Below, piece by piece: positions 1-8,121 of a DNA stretch of 64,000 nt; positions within the stretch are counted from its first letter, which is position 1, and every line of letters starts with the position of its first letter. The position numbers were made by a program, and so were the translations under genes. The stretch covers positions 23,775 through 87,774 of the forward strand of contig NZ_JAPZVP010000023.1 in the NCBI RefSeq assembly GCF_027622875.1, in the 5' to 3' direction. The notes under the pieces were generated by a model, which made no database searches, was not told the DNA's origin, and was given only the letters and a program-made list of their open reading frames with translations. The stretch comes from Glycomyces luteolus (GTDB lineage: Bacteria; Actinomycetota; Actinomycetes; Mycobacteriales; Micromonosporaceae).

Positions 1-399
1 AGCGTCCAGCAGGCGCAGGAAATGCGACTTCGGGAAGTACGTGCCCGCGAAGAACGGCGTCCCGTCCGGGAACGCGAACACCGTCATCGGCCACCCGCCC
101 TGGCCCGTGATCGCCATCGTCGCCTGCATGTACACCGCGTCCAGGTCCGGGCGCTCCTCCCGGTCGACCTTCACGGCCACGAACCGGGAGTTGATCGAGT
201 CCGCCACGGTCTTGTCCTCGAACGACTCGTGCGCCATCACATGGCACCAGTGGCAGGTCGAATAGCCGATCGAGATCAGGACCGGCACGTCGCGCTCGGC
301 GGCCTCCGCGAGCGCCGCCGCACTCCACTGGCGCCACGCCACCGGGTTCGCGGCATGCTGACGCAGGTACGGGGACAGGGCTCCCGCCAACTCGTTCAC
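1..399 (-). CDS. DUF255 thioredoxin-fold protein (YyaL/SSP411 family), 5' part only
   Basis: The reverse strand encodes the N-terminal 133 residues of a DUF255 protein; the rest lies beyond the left edge. The family opening (N-E-L-A...SPYL.QHA.NPV.W) is followed by a thioredoxin-like fold with a CHWCH motif, then the conserved [10 protein letters not shown] and GGWPM blocks. Family members are about 650-700 residues, with this thioredoxin domain ahead of a six-hairpin glycosidase-like domain. Their biochemical role is not settled; the CxxC suggests redox or metal chemistry. The GTG at 399 is chosen because a GAGG lies 7 nt upstream and the encoded N-terminus matches the family. An in-frame GTG at 417 has no ribosome site. 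Identity is confident; function is not. Confidence 0.88.
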   Translation of the reverse strand, partial: MNELAGALSPYLRQHAANPVAWRQWSAAALAEAAERDVPVLISIGYSTCHWCHVMAHESFEDKTVADSINSRFVAVKVDREERPDLDAVYMQATMAITGQGGWPMTVFAFPDGTPFFAGTYFPKSHFLRLLDA

Positions 400-607
400 C
401 CCCCAAGCCTCGCACACGCGGACGGGAAGCGAGCGGGAGCGGCGCCAAAGCGCGGCACCCAGGCGCGCCCGGCGACAGCTGCGGGCGGTGCGGTGGGCGG
501 GAGCGGGCCGGTAGTGCTGGCGGTACCAACCACCGGGTGCTGGCTGGGGGAGCGATTCGGGTGCCCGCGTCACTGATTCCGGAGCCCGATTTCGCGAGGC
601 TTAATCC

Positions 608-1588
608 ATGATCATTCATGCGCCCCTTGGCGACAGTGCCAACACTGCGACCACCCTCAAGGGACTGACGACGGCCGGTTTCACCGCGCTCGGCGCCGGG
701 TTCGCCGCGATGGTCGTCCTCCACGCGACCTCCGGACTCAACCCCGTCGAGGTCGTCATCAGCCTCCACCTCTACACCCCGCTCGGCTGGCTCCTGCCCG
801 TCGCGCTCAGCCTCTTCGGGCTCGGCGCCGCCGCCTTCGCCGCCGTCGCGCGCCGCGTCGCGGCCCCGCGCTGGCTCAGCCCGATGCTCCTGGTCTGGGC
901 CGGCTTCCTCGGCCTCGTGGCCCTCTTCCCGACCGACCCGCCCGGCCTCCCCGAGGTCTCGCTGATCTCGGCGATCCACCGGTACGCGGCATTCTGCGCC
1001 TTCAGCACCATGGCCGTCATGGGCCTCGCCTTCGCCCGCTGGGCGAAGGGCACCGAATGCCCCGAGAAGACCCGCAAATCGATCCTCGCCGCGAGCTGGA
1101 TCGCCGTCATCGCCCTCACCGCGTGCTCCGCGCCGTACGTCGCCGAATGGTTCGGTGTGCCGCGCGAACCCGGCGCCTTCGCGGCGGGCCTGCTGCAGCG
1201 CACCACCGTGGGGATGGAGCTGGTGGCGCTGGCGTTCGTGGGCGCCTGGCTCAAGGGCTCAGTAGAAGCCCTCGGCCTCGGATTTGGCCCAGGCGTCGCA
1301 GGGGGCGTCGTACCGGCGCTCGATGTAGTCGAGGCCCCAGAGGATCTGGGTGACCGGGTTGGAGCGCCAGTCGTCGCCGAACGCCGCCATCTTGTTGCCG
1401 GGGTAGGACTGGGGGATGCCGTAGGCGCCGATCGAGTTCTCGGCCAGTTCGTTCCAGTCGGACTCCTTGTCCCACAAGAGCTCCAGGCACGCGAACTGCT
1501 CCAGGTCGAATCCGGCTTCGAGCGTGAGCGCGCAGCCCGTCGCCCGGTTCCCGGTGAACTCGTCGCAGCCGGACGGGATGTCGACTGA
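608..1588 (+). CDS. DUF998 family membrane protein with an antisense read-through tail
   Basis: Residues 1 to about 217 form a DUF998-type integral membrane protein with roughly six hydrophobic segments (near 20-40, 55-80, 95-110, 125-145, 160-180 and 200-217). DUF998 proteins have no firmly assigned function. A GAGG lies 8 nt before the ATG. The recognisable domain ends at about position 1258, which is where the usual 200-220 residue length would stop. No stop codon is present there. The frame continues about 110 more residues exactly antisense to the neighbouring lysozyme-like gene before a TGA at 1586-1588. That tail (rich in V, G, A, L) looks like an antisense shadow, so the original stop has probably been lost. 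The domain call is good; the nature of the C-terminus is uncertain. Confidence 0.72.
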   Translation: MIIHAPLGDSANTATTLKGLTTAGFTALGAGFAAMVVLHATSGLNPVEVVISLHLYTPLGWLLPVALSLFGLGAAAFAAVARRVAAPRWLSPMLLVWAGFLGLVALFPTDPPGLPEVSLISAIHRYAAFCAFSTMAVMGLAFARWAKGTECPEKTRKSILAASWIAVIALTACSAPYVAEWFGVPREPGAFAAGLLQRTTVGMELVALAFVGAWLKGSVEALGLGFGPGVAGGVVPALDVVEAPEDLGDRVGAPVVAERRHLVAGVGLGDAVGADRVLGQFVPVGLLVPQELQARELLQVESGFERERAARRPVPGELVAAGRDVD

Positions 1589-1921
1589 CGTCGGGTTCGT
1601 GTTCGCGGCAGCGGCCTGATCGGCGTCCTCCTGGGCGTCGTTGAGGCCGTTCGCCTTGTCGGCGGCGTATTCGTAGACCGCTTCGGCTTTGACGGTGACG
1701 TCGGCTCCGGCGGTCGCCGCGATGTAGTCGCGGTGATGGCCGCGCGCCTCCTCGTACGCCGCTTCGGCCTCGGCCTGCTGCTCGGCGGCGGCTTGGCCGG
1801 GGTGTTCGGCGTCGATCCGGGCGGGATCGTCGGTAATGGCCGAGACGGCGATGACGGCGCCGATCGCGAGCACCGCGAGGGCGGCGATGCGGGCGCCGTA
1901 GCGGGTCAGCTTCTGGATCAT
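1259..1921 (-). CDS. Secreted lysozyme-like (aggregation-promoting-factor C-terminal type) protein, copy 1
   Basis: The 220-residue product has an N-terminal membrane or signal segment (residues 8-28) and an Ala/Glu-rich helical linker. Its C-terminal SLT/lysozyme-like domain is of the type annotated as aggregation-promoting factor C-terminal-like. Motif marks are the WDKES catalytic-Glu region, GAYGIPQ, PGNKMA, the WRSNPVTQI..GLDYI..RY stretch and a terminal aromatic Tyr. Such proteins are expected to act on peptidoglycan outside the membrane. GGAG lies 9 nt before the ATG. It is a close tandem paralogue of the gene at 1978-2667, with the same linker phrase (ADVTVKAEAV.EYAADKANGLNDAQ). Its 3' end is overlapped by the DUF998 frame on the other strand. 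A terminator in the 57-bp gap suggests its own promoter may lie inside or just after copy 2. Confidence 0.85.
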   Translation of the reverse strand: MIQKLTRYGARIAALAVLAIGAVIAVSAITDDPARIDAEHPGQAAAEQQAEAEAAYEEARGHHRDYIAATAGADVTVKAEAVYEYAADKANGLNDAQEDADQAAAANTNPTSVDIPSGCDEFTGNRATGCALTLEAGFDLEQFACLELLWDKESDWNELAENSIGAYGIPQSYPGNKMAAFGDDWRSNPVTQILWGLDYIERRYDAPCDAWAKSEAEGFY

Positions 1922-1934
1922 GAAGGGGTGCTCC

Positions 1935-1970
1935 AAAAAAATACCGCTGCCCGGGGGGACCGGGCAGCGG
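1935..1970 (-). terminator. Intrinsic terminator after lysozyme-like copy 2
   Basis: A perfect 11-bp stem (arms 1944-1954 and 1960-1970, loop GGGGA as read on the plus strand) is followed on the minus strand by seven T residues (A at 1935-1941). It ends transcripts of the 1978-2667 gene, just before the next ATG at 1921. Confidence 0.85.
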
Positions 1971-1977
1971 TTCGGAT

Positions 1978-2667
1978 CTAGTACCAGCCGACGTCTTCGG
2001 AGTGGTTCCAGGCCTCGCAGGGCGTGCCGTAGCGGCCCTCGATGTAGCCCAGGCCCCACTCGATCTGGGTGACGGGGTTGGTCTCCCAGTCGGAGCCTTC
2101 GCTGGCCATCTTGTCGCCGGGGAGGGCCTGCGGGATGCCGTACGCGCCGATGCCGTTGGCGGCGAGCTCGTTCCAGCCGGACTCGCGGTCCCACAGGGCC
2201 ACGAGGCAGCCGACCTGCTCGAGGTCGAAGCCGTGCTCCTGCGCGAGGGCGCAGCCGGTGGCCTTGTTCCCGGAGTACTCGCTGCAGCTGCCCGGAATAT
2301 CCACATCGGTCCGGCCGGCGTTGGCGGCCTCTTCGGCGGCTTCCTCGGCTGCCTGCGCGGCCTCGTCGGCGTCCTTCTGGGCGTCGTTGAGGCCGTTCGC
2401 CTTGTCGGCGGCGTACTCGAAGACCGCCTCGGCCTTGACGGTGACGTCGGCTCCGGCGGTCTCGGCGATGTAGTTGACGTGCAGGTAGCGGACCTCGTCG
2501 TACGCCTCTTCGGCGTCGGCCTGCTGCTCGGCGGCGGCCTGACTGGGGTGTTGGGCGTCGCGTTCCCAGGGCTTGTCGGTCGCGGCGTTGACGGCTATGA
2601 CGGCCCCGAGTGCGAGGACGAGCACGGCGGCGAGTTTCGCACCGTAGCGGGTCAGCAGTGGGATCAT
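1978..2667 (-). CDS. Secreted lysozyme-like (aggregation-promoting-factor C-terminal type) protein, copy 2
   Basis: The 229-residue product has the same plan as copy 1: a hydrophobic N-terminus (residues 8-28), a charged alanine-rich helix (about 40-125, with an AAEEAAEEAA stretch missing from copy 1), then the SLT/lysozyme-like fold with WDRESGWNE, GAYGIPQALPG and a final GWY. A peptidoglycan-active, exported role is inferred from the family. AGGAG lies 7 nt before the ATG at 2667; a longer upstream frame would run into the hairpin at 2679-2718 and is rejected. Only 69 bp separate it from the phoH2 stop, with that hairpin between them. It is either partly read through from phoH2 or has a promoter inside phoH2. 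Its terminator at 1935-1970 isolates it from copy 1. Confidence 0.87.
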   Translation of the reverse strand: MIPLLTRYGAKLAAVLVLALGAVIAVNAATDKPWERDAQHPSQAAAEQQADAEEAYDEVRYLHVNYIAETAGADVTVKAEAVFEYAADKANGLNDAQKDADEAAQAAEEAAEEAANAGRTDVDIPGSCSEYSGNKATGCALAQEHGFDLEQVGCLVALWDRESGWNELAANGIGAYGIPQALPGDKMASEGSDWETNPVTQIEWGLGYIEGRYGTPCEAWNHSEDVGWY

Positions 2668-2678
2668 GCGCTCTACTC

Positions 2679-2718
2679 CTGTGTCCCGGGCGTCTGTCCA
2701 CAGACGCCCGGGACACAG
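2679..2718 (-). terminator. 19-bp perfect stem-loop between phoH2 and lysozyme-like copy 2
   Basis: Arms 2679-2697 and 2700-2718 are perfectly complementary with a 2-nt loop. No T tract follows, which fits the stem-only terminators common in actinobacteria. On the minus strand the base of the stem includes the first bases of the AGGAG ribosome site of the downstream gene, so folding could also affect its translation. Confidence 0.7.
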
Positions 2719-2736
2719 CATGCCAGAGCTGTTCCG

Positions 2737-4020
2737 CTAGCCTTCGAGCAGGTTGGTGACCATCTCCGCGATCTCCGAACGCTCACTGCGCGTGAGCGTC
2801 ACGTGGGCGAACAGTGGGTGGCCCTTGAGTACGTCGATCACGGAGGCGACCCCGTCGTGGCGGCCCACCCGCAGGTTGTCGCGCTGGGCGACATCGTGGG
2901 TGAGGACCACTTTTGAACCCTGCCCGATGCGGGAGAGCACTGTGAGGAGCACTCCGCGTTCGAGCGACTGCGCCTCGTCGACGATGACGAACGCGTCGTG
3001 CAGGGAGCGGCCGCGGATGTGCGTGAGCGGCAGGACTTCGAGCATCCCGCGCTCCAGCACCTCCGAGATCACGACGTCGTTGGTGACGGCGCCGAGCGTG
3101 TCGAACACGGCCTGGCCCCACGGGCTCATTTTCTCGCCCTCGGAGCCGGGCAGGTAGCCGAGCTGCTGCCCGCCGACCGCGTACAGCGGCCGGAAGACGA
3201 TGACCTTCTTGAACAGCTCGCGTTCGAGCACCTGCTCGAGCCCGGCGCACAAGGCCATCGCGGACTTGCCGGTGCCGGCCTTGCCGCCGAGCGAGACGAT
3301 CCCGATGTCGGGATCGAGCAGCAGGTCGAGCGCGACCCGCTGCTCGGCGGAGCGGCCGTGGACGCCGAAGGCGTCCCGGCCCCGGATGAGGCGGATCTGC
3401 TTGTCCACAGTGACCCGGCCCAGCGCCTTCGAGCTGTTGCCGGTGAGGACGAGCCCGGTGTGGCAGGGCAGGTCCACGTCGTGCGGGAGGTCCGCGTCGC
3501 CGCCGTCGAAGAGCTGGTCGATCACCTCGTCGGAAACGGCGAGCTCGGCCATCCCCGACCACGTGGGGTCCACGGCCTGCCCGTGGCGGTACTCCTCGGT
3601 GGGGATGCCGACCGCGGAGGCTTTCACCCGCAGCGGCATGTCCTTGGTGACCAGCACGGCGTCGGCGCCTTCGAGCCCCAATGCCCGGGTGACGGCGATG
3701 ATGCGCGAGTCGTTGGTGTCCACGGCGAACCCGGCCGGGAGGCCGGAGGTGTCGACGTGGTTGAGCTCGACCCGGATGGAACCGCCGTGGTCCCCGACGG
3801 GGATCGGCTGGTCGAGGCGCCCGTGCCTGATGCGGAGTTCGTCGAGGCGCCTGAGGCACTCCCGGGCGAACCAGCCCAGTTCGGGGTGGTGGCGTTTGGC
3901 CTCCAGTTCACTGACTACGACGAGTGGAATGACCACGTGGTGTTCGTCGAACCGTGAGAACGCACCAGGGTCTGATAGCAGAACCGAGGTGTCGAGGACG
4001 TAGGTGCGTTGCACTGGCAC
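2737..4020 (-). CDS. PIN domain-PhoH ATPase (PhoH2 family)
   Basis: The 427-residue product is full length for PhoH2. The N-terminal PIN nuclease domain (about 1-150) shows acidic residues at D10 (VLDTSVLL), E38 or E40, D101/D104 (DTND) and D127 (TKD). The PhoH ATPase (about 220-427) has Walker [10 protein letters not shown] at 245-253 and Walker B FVIVDEAQ. Characterised mycobacterial PhoH2 proteins couple sequence-linked RNA unwinding with PIN ribonuclease activity, so a cytoplasmic RNA-processing role is likely. The start is GTG with GGGAGG 5 nt upstream; a second in-frame GTG lies two codons later. It stands alone upstream of the lysozyme-like genes. No antitoxin-like small gene precedes it in the 203-bp gap to the divergent FtsK operon. 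Confidence 0.93.
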   Translation of the reverse strand: MPVQRTYVLDTSVLLSDPGAFSRFDEHHVVIPLVVVSELEAKRHHPELGWFARECLRRLDELRIRHGRLDQPIPVGDHGGSIRVELNHVDTSGLPAGFAVDTNDSRIIAVTRALGLEGADAVLVTKDMPLRVKASAVGIPTEEYRHGQAVDPTWSGMAELAVSDEVIDQLFDGGDADLPHDVDLPCHTGLVLTGNSSKALGRVTVDKQIRLIRGRDAFGVHGRSAEQRVALDLLLDPDIGIVSLGGKAGTGKSAMALCAGLEQVLERELFKKVIVFRPLYAVGGQQLGYLPGSEGEKMSPWGQAVFDTLGAVTNDVVISEVLERGMLEVLPLTHIRGRSLHDAFVIVDEAQSLERGVLLTVLSRIGQGSKVVLTHDVAQRDNLRVGRHDGVASVIDVLKGHPLFAHVTLTRSERSEIAEMVTNLLEG

Positions 4021-4223
4021 GGTCGCCTCCCGGGTGTCGATGTGTAGGGGGCGGGCCCCCGTTGGTACTCACACTCTAGTTGGGAGGTACGTCACTCCGC
4101 CACCGTTAAATGCATCGAAAGCAACACTGGTAGTCACCGGCGCGTCGGAAATCCGACAAAGCAGACACGCCGGGTTATGCCTCGATCACTGAAAGTGGAC
4201 GTTTTCTCGGTGAGAATGAGCCT

Positions 4224-4490
4224 GTGTCCACCGTGAGCGTCGCCGAACTCAAGTCCGCCATCGCCGCCGCCCTCCAGCAGGTGCGCGACGGCCAGGCCGC
4301 CATTACCTCCGCCAGCCAGAACATCGAAGCCGCCCAAGGGAGCCTCACCGCCGTCACCGCAGGGTCGGGCCACGACTCGGTCGCCACCGCCCAGGCCGCG
4401 CTCGCGCAGGCGGCCGCCGAACTCGAGCAGTCCCTGGCCGCCACGTTCGCCGCCGCCGAGCAGGCCGAGGCCTACGCCGCGACCCTCTAG
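4224..4490 (+). CDS. Small Ala/Gln-rich helical protein (DUF6244-like), first gene of the FtsK operon
   Basis: The 88-residue product is nearly all helix-forming (A, Q, E, S). Two predicted helices are broken around residues 44-50 (TAGSGHDS), giving a helical hairpin about the size of a WXG100 protein but without a WxG turn. It resembles the DUF6244 family of actinobacteria from memory; the function is unknown. The start is a GTG. No strong ribosome site is visible, and a GAGAAT hexamer ends 6 nt before it, so a leaderless transcript is possible. It heads a compact operon (20-nt gap to the next gene) ending in an FtsK-type ATPase and a membrane protein. That context suggests a structural or substrate role in a translocation machine (inference). 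Confidence 0.68.
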   Translation: MSTVSVAELKSAIAAALQQVRDGQAAITSASQNIEAAQGSLTAVTAGSGHDSVATAQAALAQAAAELEQSLAATFAAAEQAEAYAATL

Positions 4491-4509
4491 ACCCAAGAAC
4501 GGAGCCCCT

Positions 4510-5283
4510 GTGGACGTCGCCGCCCTCGCCGCACGCCTCAAGGCCCTGGCCGCCGACCTCCCGCTGCCCGCCCTCGACACCGCCGACCAGTGCCTCGAAG
4601 CCGCCCAAGCGGAACTCAAGGAGGCCTCGCGCGAGTCGAACGCCGAGATCGGGCTCCGCAAGCTCGGCGCCGCCCGCGAACGGCTCGACTCGGCCCGCGT
4701 CCGCCTCACCGAGGCCGCCGCCGCGATCGACGACTACCTCGACGGCATCGGCGCCGGTGCCGCCGCGGCCCCGACCGCCGCCGCCCCCAAGGCGAACGCC
4801 GTGCAACCGCCGCAGGTCGACCCGCGCCGGTGGTGGACCGACCGCGTGAACGAGCTCTGCGACCGCACCGGCGCCGCCGACCCGCAGCAGGTGCCGCCCA
4901 CCCGGCTGTTCAACGAACTGCTCAAAGCCGCCGGCGACGGCAACGCCGAGGCCTACTGCAAGCGCCTGCGCGACGCCGGACCCCGCACCGGCGTGAAACT
5001 GCCCGGCCTGGCCTGGCCGCTCGTGCGCACCCTCGCCGCCGAGCACTTGGGACGGACCCCGACCGCGCGCGACGTGCCCGGCCTGCGCGACCAATGCGCC
5101 GACAAGGTGCGGTCCCTCGTCCCGAAGGCCGAACCCGACCACATCGGCGCCGCACTCGCCTCGGCCTGCACCCTGGGGCGCAAGGGCACTGACGACGAAA
5201 ACGACGCCGCCCGGACCGCGGCGATGGGCCCCGCCCTGGTCGCGGCCCTGCACCGGTTGAGCAAGAGCGAGCGGAGGGCCTGA
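4510..5283 (+). CDS. Hypothetical protein with helical N-terminus, second gene of the FtsK operon
   Basis: The 257-residue protein was not recognised. Residues 1-85 form a long amphipathic helical or coiled-coil region (MDVAALAARLKALAAD..., AAIDDYLDGI), followed by an Ala/Pro linker (about 86-105) and a compact C-terminal domain (about 105-250). The latter has RWWTDRVNELCDRTGAAD, a Cys-containing segment (AYCKRL) and ACTLGRKG. No signal peptide or membrane segment is seen, so it is probably cytoplasmic. The start is GTG with GGAG 5 nt upstream. Its stop is 2 nt before the ATPase start, implying translational coupling and a joint function. It may be an adaptor between the small helical protein and the ATPase, but that is inference. 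Confidence 0.7.
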   Translation: MDVAALAARLKALAADLPLPALDTADQCLEAAQAELKEASRESNAEIGLRKLGAARERLDSARVRLTEAAAAIDDYLDGIGAGAAAAPTAAAPKANAVQPPQVDPRRWWTDRVNELCDRTGAADPQQVPPTRLFNELLKAAGDGNAEAYCKRLRDAGPRTGVKLPGLAWPLVRTLAAEHLGRTPTARDVPGLRDQCADKVRSLVPKAEPDHIGAALASACTLGRKGTDDENDAARTAAMGPALVAALHRLSKSERRA

Positions 5284-5285
5284 GC

Positions 5286-8111
5286 ATGAGCAGTTGGCGG
5301 CGACGACTGGTGGCGGCCATGGGCGACGAGCTCGGACGCGCCCGCGGCGAGGCCCGATTCCTCGCCGCGCGGACCGCGGCCGAGGCCGAGTCGGAACGGG
5401 CCAAGGCCGAGCAGGCGATCGCCGACGCGATCCGCAAGCAGGCGCAGCTCAAGGGCATTCACGAGCGGATGCTCGCCACGCTCGAAGCGCGCAAAGCCGC
5501 TGCGGTGCAAGCGGGCCACGACACCGCGCTCGCGGCGGCGTCCGCGGCGGCCCCGGCGGCCGCCGGAGCGGCATGGAGCGCATGGAAGCCCGAATCGGGC
5601 CTGGGCCGCGGCGCGGCCCCGATGCTGCGCATCGGCGACCTCGCGGACTCTGGGGGCCTCCCTCCCTCCCCCTCGCCCACCCACCCCGCCACCACCACCG
5701 CCTTGCCGGCTTCCAGCTCGATCGGGCGCGCTCCGGTCGAGCGTGGTGATGCCTCCGGTGCCTCCGGAAAATTCCGGATTCGTTCCGGTGCAGCGGATGC
5801 ATCCGCCGGCTGTTCCAGTGTGGCAGGGGGGTACGACAATTCAGCACCCTCGGTGACCGCGATCTCACTGCCCGCACTCGTGCCGTTGCTCGACCGGGCG
5901 CATCTGCGGATCGATTCCGGTGCGGCCCAAGCGCTTCCCGGGCTGCTGCTGCGGGCCGTCGGGTCGGTGCCGGCCGGGCTCATGCGGCTGCATGTCTACG
6001 ACCCCGAGCATCTCGGCGGATCGCTCTCCGCGTTCGCCGGCCTCGGCAAGGCCGGACTGCTCGCCTTCATCGGCCCCTCGGGCCTGCGCGAGACCCTCGA
6101 CTCGCTCGTCGAGACCGTCCGCCGCGTCAACGCCGAAGTCCTCGCAGGCGAACACGCCTCGCTCGCCGAACTGGCCGCCGCCACCGGCCGGCGCCCCGAA
6201 CCCTGGCGGGTCCTCGTGCTCCTCAACGCCGACCTCGCCTCCTGGCCCGCACACGACCAGGCACAGCTCGCGCGGCTGCGCCGCACCGGCGTCGCCGCCG
6301 GGGTGCACCTCGTCGTCGTCGGCGACGACACCGCCGGACCCGCCGACCTGCCCCGCCTCACCGCGAACGCCTACACCGGCCTCCCCGGCGCCGCCATCGA
6401 ACTCGACGGCCCCCCGCCCCTGAGCACCATCACCGCCGCCGCCAAAGCCATCGCCGAGAAGCACAGCGCCGGAAGGGAACCCGCCCGGCTCGTCGACCTC
6501 CTCCCACAGCGCCTCTGGGCCGCCTCCTCCGCCACCGGGCTCTACGCCGCCATCGGCGAGACCGCCGCCGGCGACGTCGCCCGCCTCGCGCTCGGCGACA
6601 ACCCGCCCCACGCGCTCGTCGGCGGCCCTTCAGGATCGGGCAAGACCAACCTGCTCTACGCCTGGATCGCGGGCCTCGCATCGAATTACAGCCCCGACGA
6701 ACTGGAGCTGTACCTGCTCGACTTCAAAGAGGGCGTCTCCTTCGCGCGCTTCGCCTCCGGCCGCCGCGACCCCTCCTGGCTCCCGCACGTCCGCCTCGTC
6801 GGCGTCAACATCAACGACGACCGCGAATTCGGCCTCGCCCTCCTGCGCCACCTCAAAGAAGAGCTGCGCCGCCGTGCCGAGGCCGCCAAAGCCCACGAGG
6901 CCACCAAACTCGAAGAACTCCGCGCCGCCGACCCCGAAGGCCGCTGGCCGCGCATCGTGGCCATCGTGGACGAATTCCAGGTGCTGCTCGAAACCCGCGA
7001 CGCCGTCACCGACGAAGCCGTGCAGCTCCTCGAGGACCTCGCCCGCCGCGGACGCAGCCAAGGCATCCACCTCGTGCTCGCCTCGCAGGACATCGCCGGG
7101 ATCGAGGCCCTCTGGGGCCGCCCCAGCCTCGTCGCCCAGTTCACCATGCGCATCGCCCTCCCCAAGGCCCGCAGGGTCCTCGCCGAGAACAACCACGCCG
7201 CCGACACCGTCGCCCGCTTCCACGCCGTCGTCAACGACGAATCCGGGCACGCCAACGCCAACAGGATCGTCGCCGTCCCCAACGCGGGGCACGCCGACGC
7301 CTGGGAACCGCTCCAGAAACGCCTCTGGGAAGCCCGGCCCATCGGCAACGAACCGCCCGCGCTCTTCGACGGCGACCACGTTCCCGCCCTCACCCAGGCC
7401 GCACCCGCGCCCGAGACCGCGCTCCTCGGCCAGACCATCGACGTCGCCTCCCGCGGCGCCGAACTCGCGCTCCACCGCGCGCCCGGACGCAACCTCGCCA
7501 TCCTCGGCACCAGAGGCGCCGAAGCCGCCGACATCCTCGCCGCCGCCGCCCTCACCGCCGCACGCGGCCAGCGCATCGGCGTCGACCTCTGCTGCCTCGA
7601 ACCCGACGCCGCCCCGTCCGCGCTCGCGCTCGCCGCCGCCCTCGAAGCCGAAGGCGCCGAAGTCGACTGGCACGACGGGCTCGACGAGGTCTGCAAGGAC
7701 TGGGACCGCCGCTGCGACGGCACCCTGCGCCTCAACCTGGTCTACGCCGTGGACGCCGGGTCCGCGCGGTTCGACGCCGCCGGGACGGCCGCCTTGCGCG
7801 CCATGCTCATCGACGGCCCCGAACGGCACCTCCACACGCTCGGGTGGTGGCGGTCGGTGCCGCGGCTGCGCGAGGACCTCGGCGGCTTCTCGGCCCGCTT
7901 CGACGCCGTGGACGCCTGGCTCGCCCTCGACGTGCAGGGGCCCGAGCTCGCCCCGCTCTCGCCCGCCAGCGGCGGTCCCGCCTGGTATCCGCGGGAGCGC
8001 CGCGGCCTGTACTTCGACCGCGCCCGGCATCGGGCGCCGCAGGTCGTCATCCCGTACCGGGCGACGGCGCTGCTGCCGCGGCCCGAAGCCGTCCTCGACC
8101 TGCCGCAATGA
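5286..8111 (+). CDS. FtsK/SpoIIIE-type ATPase with a degenerate second ATPase-like domain
   Basis: The 941-residue protein starts with a charged coiled coil (about 15-90) and a low-complexity Ser/Pro/Ala stretch (about 110-185). An FtsK/SpoIIIE motor domain follows, with Walker A GGPSGSGKT at 446-454, LLDFKEGVSF and Walker B RIVAIVDEF (D562, E563). Beyond about residue 720 a second domain shows ILGTRGAEAAD near 739-749 where a P-loop would sit, without the Lys and Ser/Thr; it is probably a non-catalytic ATPase-like repeat. No membrane helix is present, unlike FtsK proper or EccC, so membrane attachment may come from the next gene. Tandem domains with one degenerate copy recall EccC motors of type VII secretion. 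DNA translocation is the alternative. The family is sure; the substrate is unknown. Confidence 0.82.
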   Translation: MSSWRRRLVAAMGDELGRARGEARFLAARTAAEAESERAKAEQAIADAIRKQAQLKGIHERMLATLEARKAAAVQAGHDTALAAASAAAPAAAGAAWSAWKPESGLGRGAAPMLRIGDLADSGGLPPSPSPTHPATTTALPASSSIGRAPVERGDASGASGKFRIRSGAADASAGCSSVAGGYDNSAPSVTAISLPALVPLLDRAHLRIDSGAAQALPGLLLRAVGSVPAGLMRLHVYDPEHLGGSLSAFAGLGKAGLLAFIGPSGLRETLDSLVETVRRVNAEVLAGEHASLAELAAATGRRPEPWRVLVLLNADLASWPAHDQAQLARLRRTGVAAGVHLVVVGDDTAGPADLPRLTANAYTGLPGAAIELDGPPPLSTITAAAKAIAEKHSAGREPARLVDLLPQRLWAASSATGLYAAIGETAAGDVARLALGDNPPHALVGGPSGSGKTNLLYAWIAGLASNYSPDELELYLLDFKEGVSFARFASGRRDPSWLPHVRLVGVNINDDREFGLALLRHLKEELRRRAEAAKAHEATKLEELRAADPEGRWPRIVAIVDEFQVLLETRDAVTDEAVQLLEDLARRGRSQGIHLVLASQDIAGIEALWGRPSLVAQFTMRIALPKARRVLAENNHAADTVARFHAVVNDESGHANANRIVAVPNAGHADAWEPLQKRLWEARPIGNEPPALFDGDHVPALTQAAPAPETALLGQTIDVASRGAELALHRAPGRNLAILGTRGAEAADILAAAALTAARGQRIGVDLCCLEPDAAPSALALAAALEAEGAEVDWHDGLDEVCKDWDRRCDGTLRLNLVYAVDAGSARFDAAGTAALRAMLIDGPERHLHTLGWWRSVPRLREDLGGFSARFDAVDAWLALDVQGPELAPLSPASGGPAWYPRERRGLYFDRARHRAPQVVIPYRATALLPRPEAVLDLPQ

Positions 8112-8121
8112 GGTGCCACCC

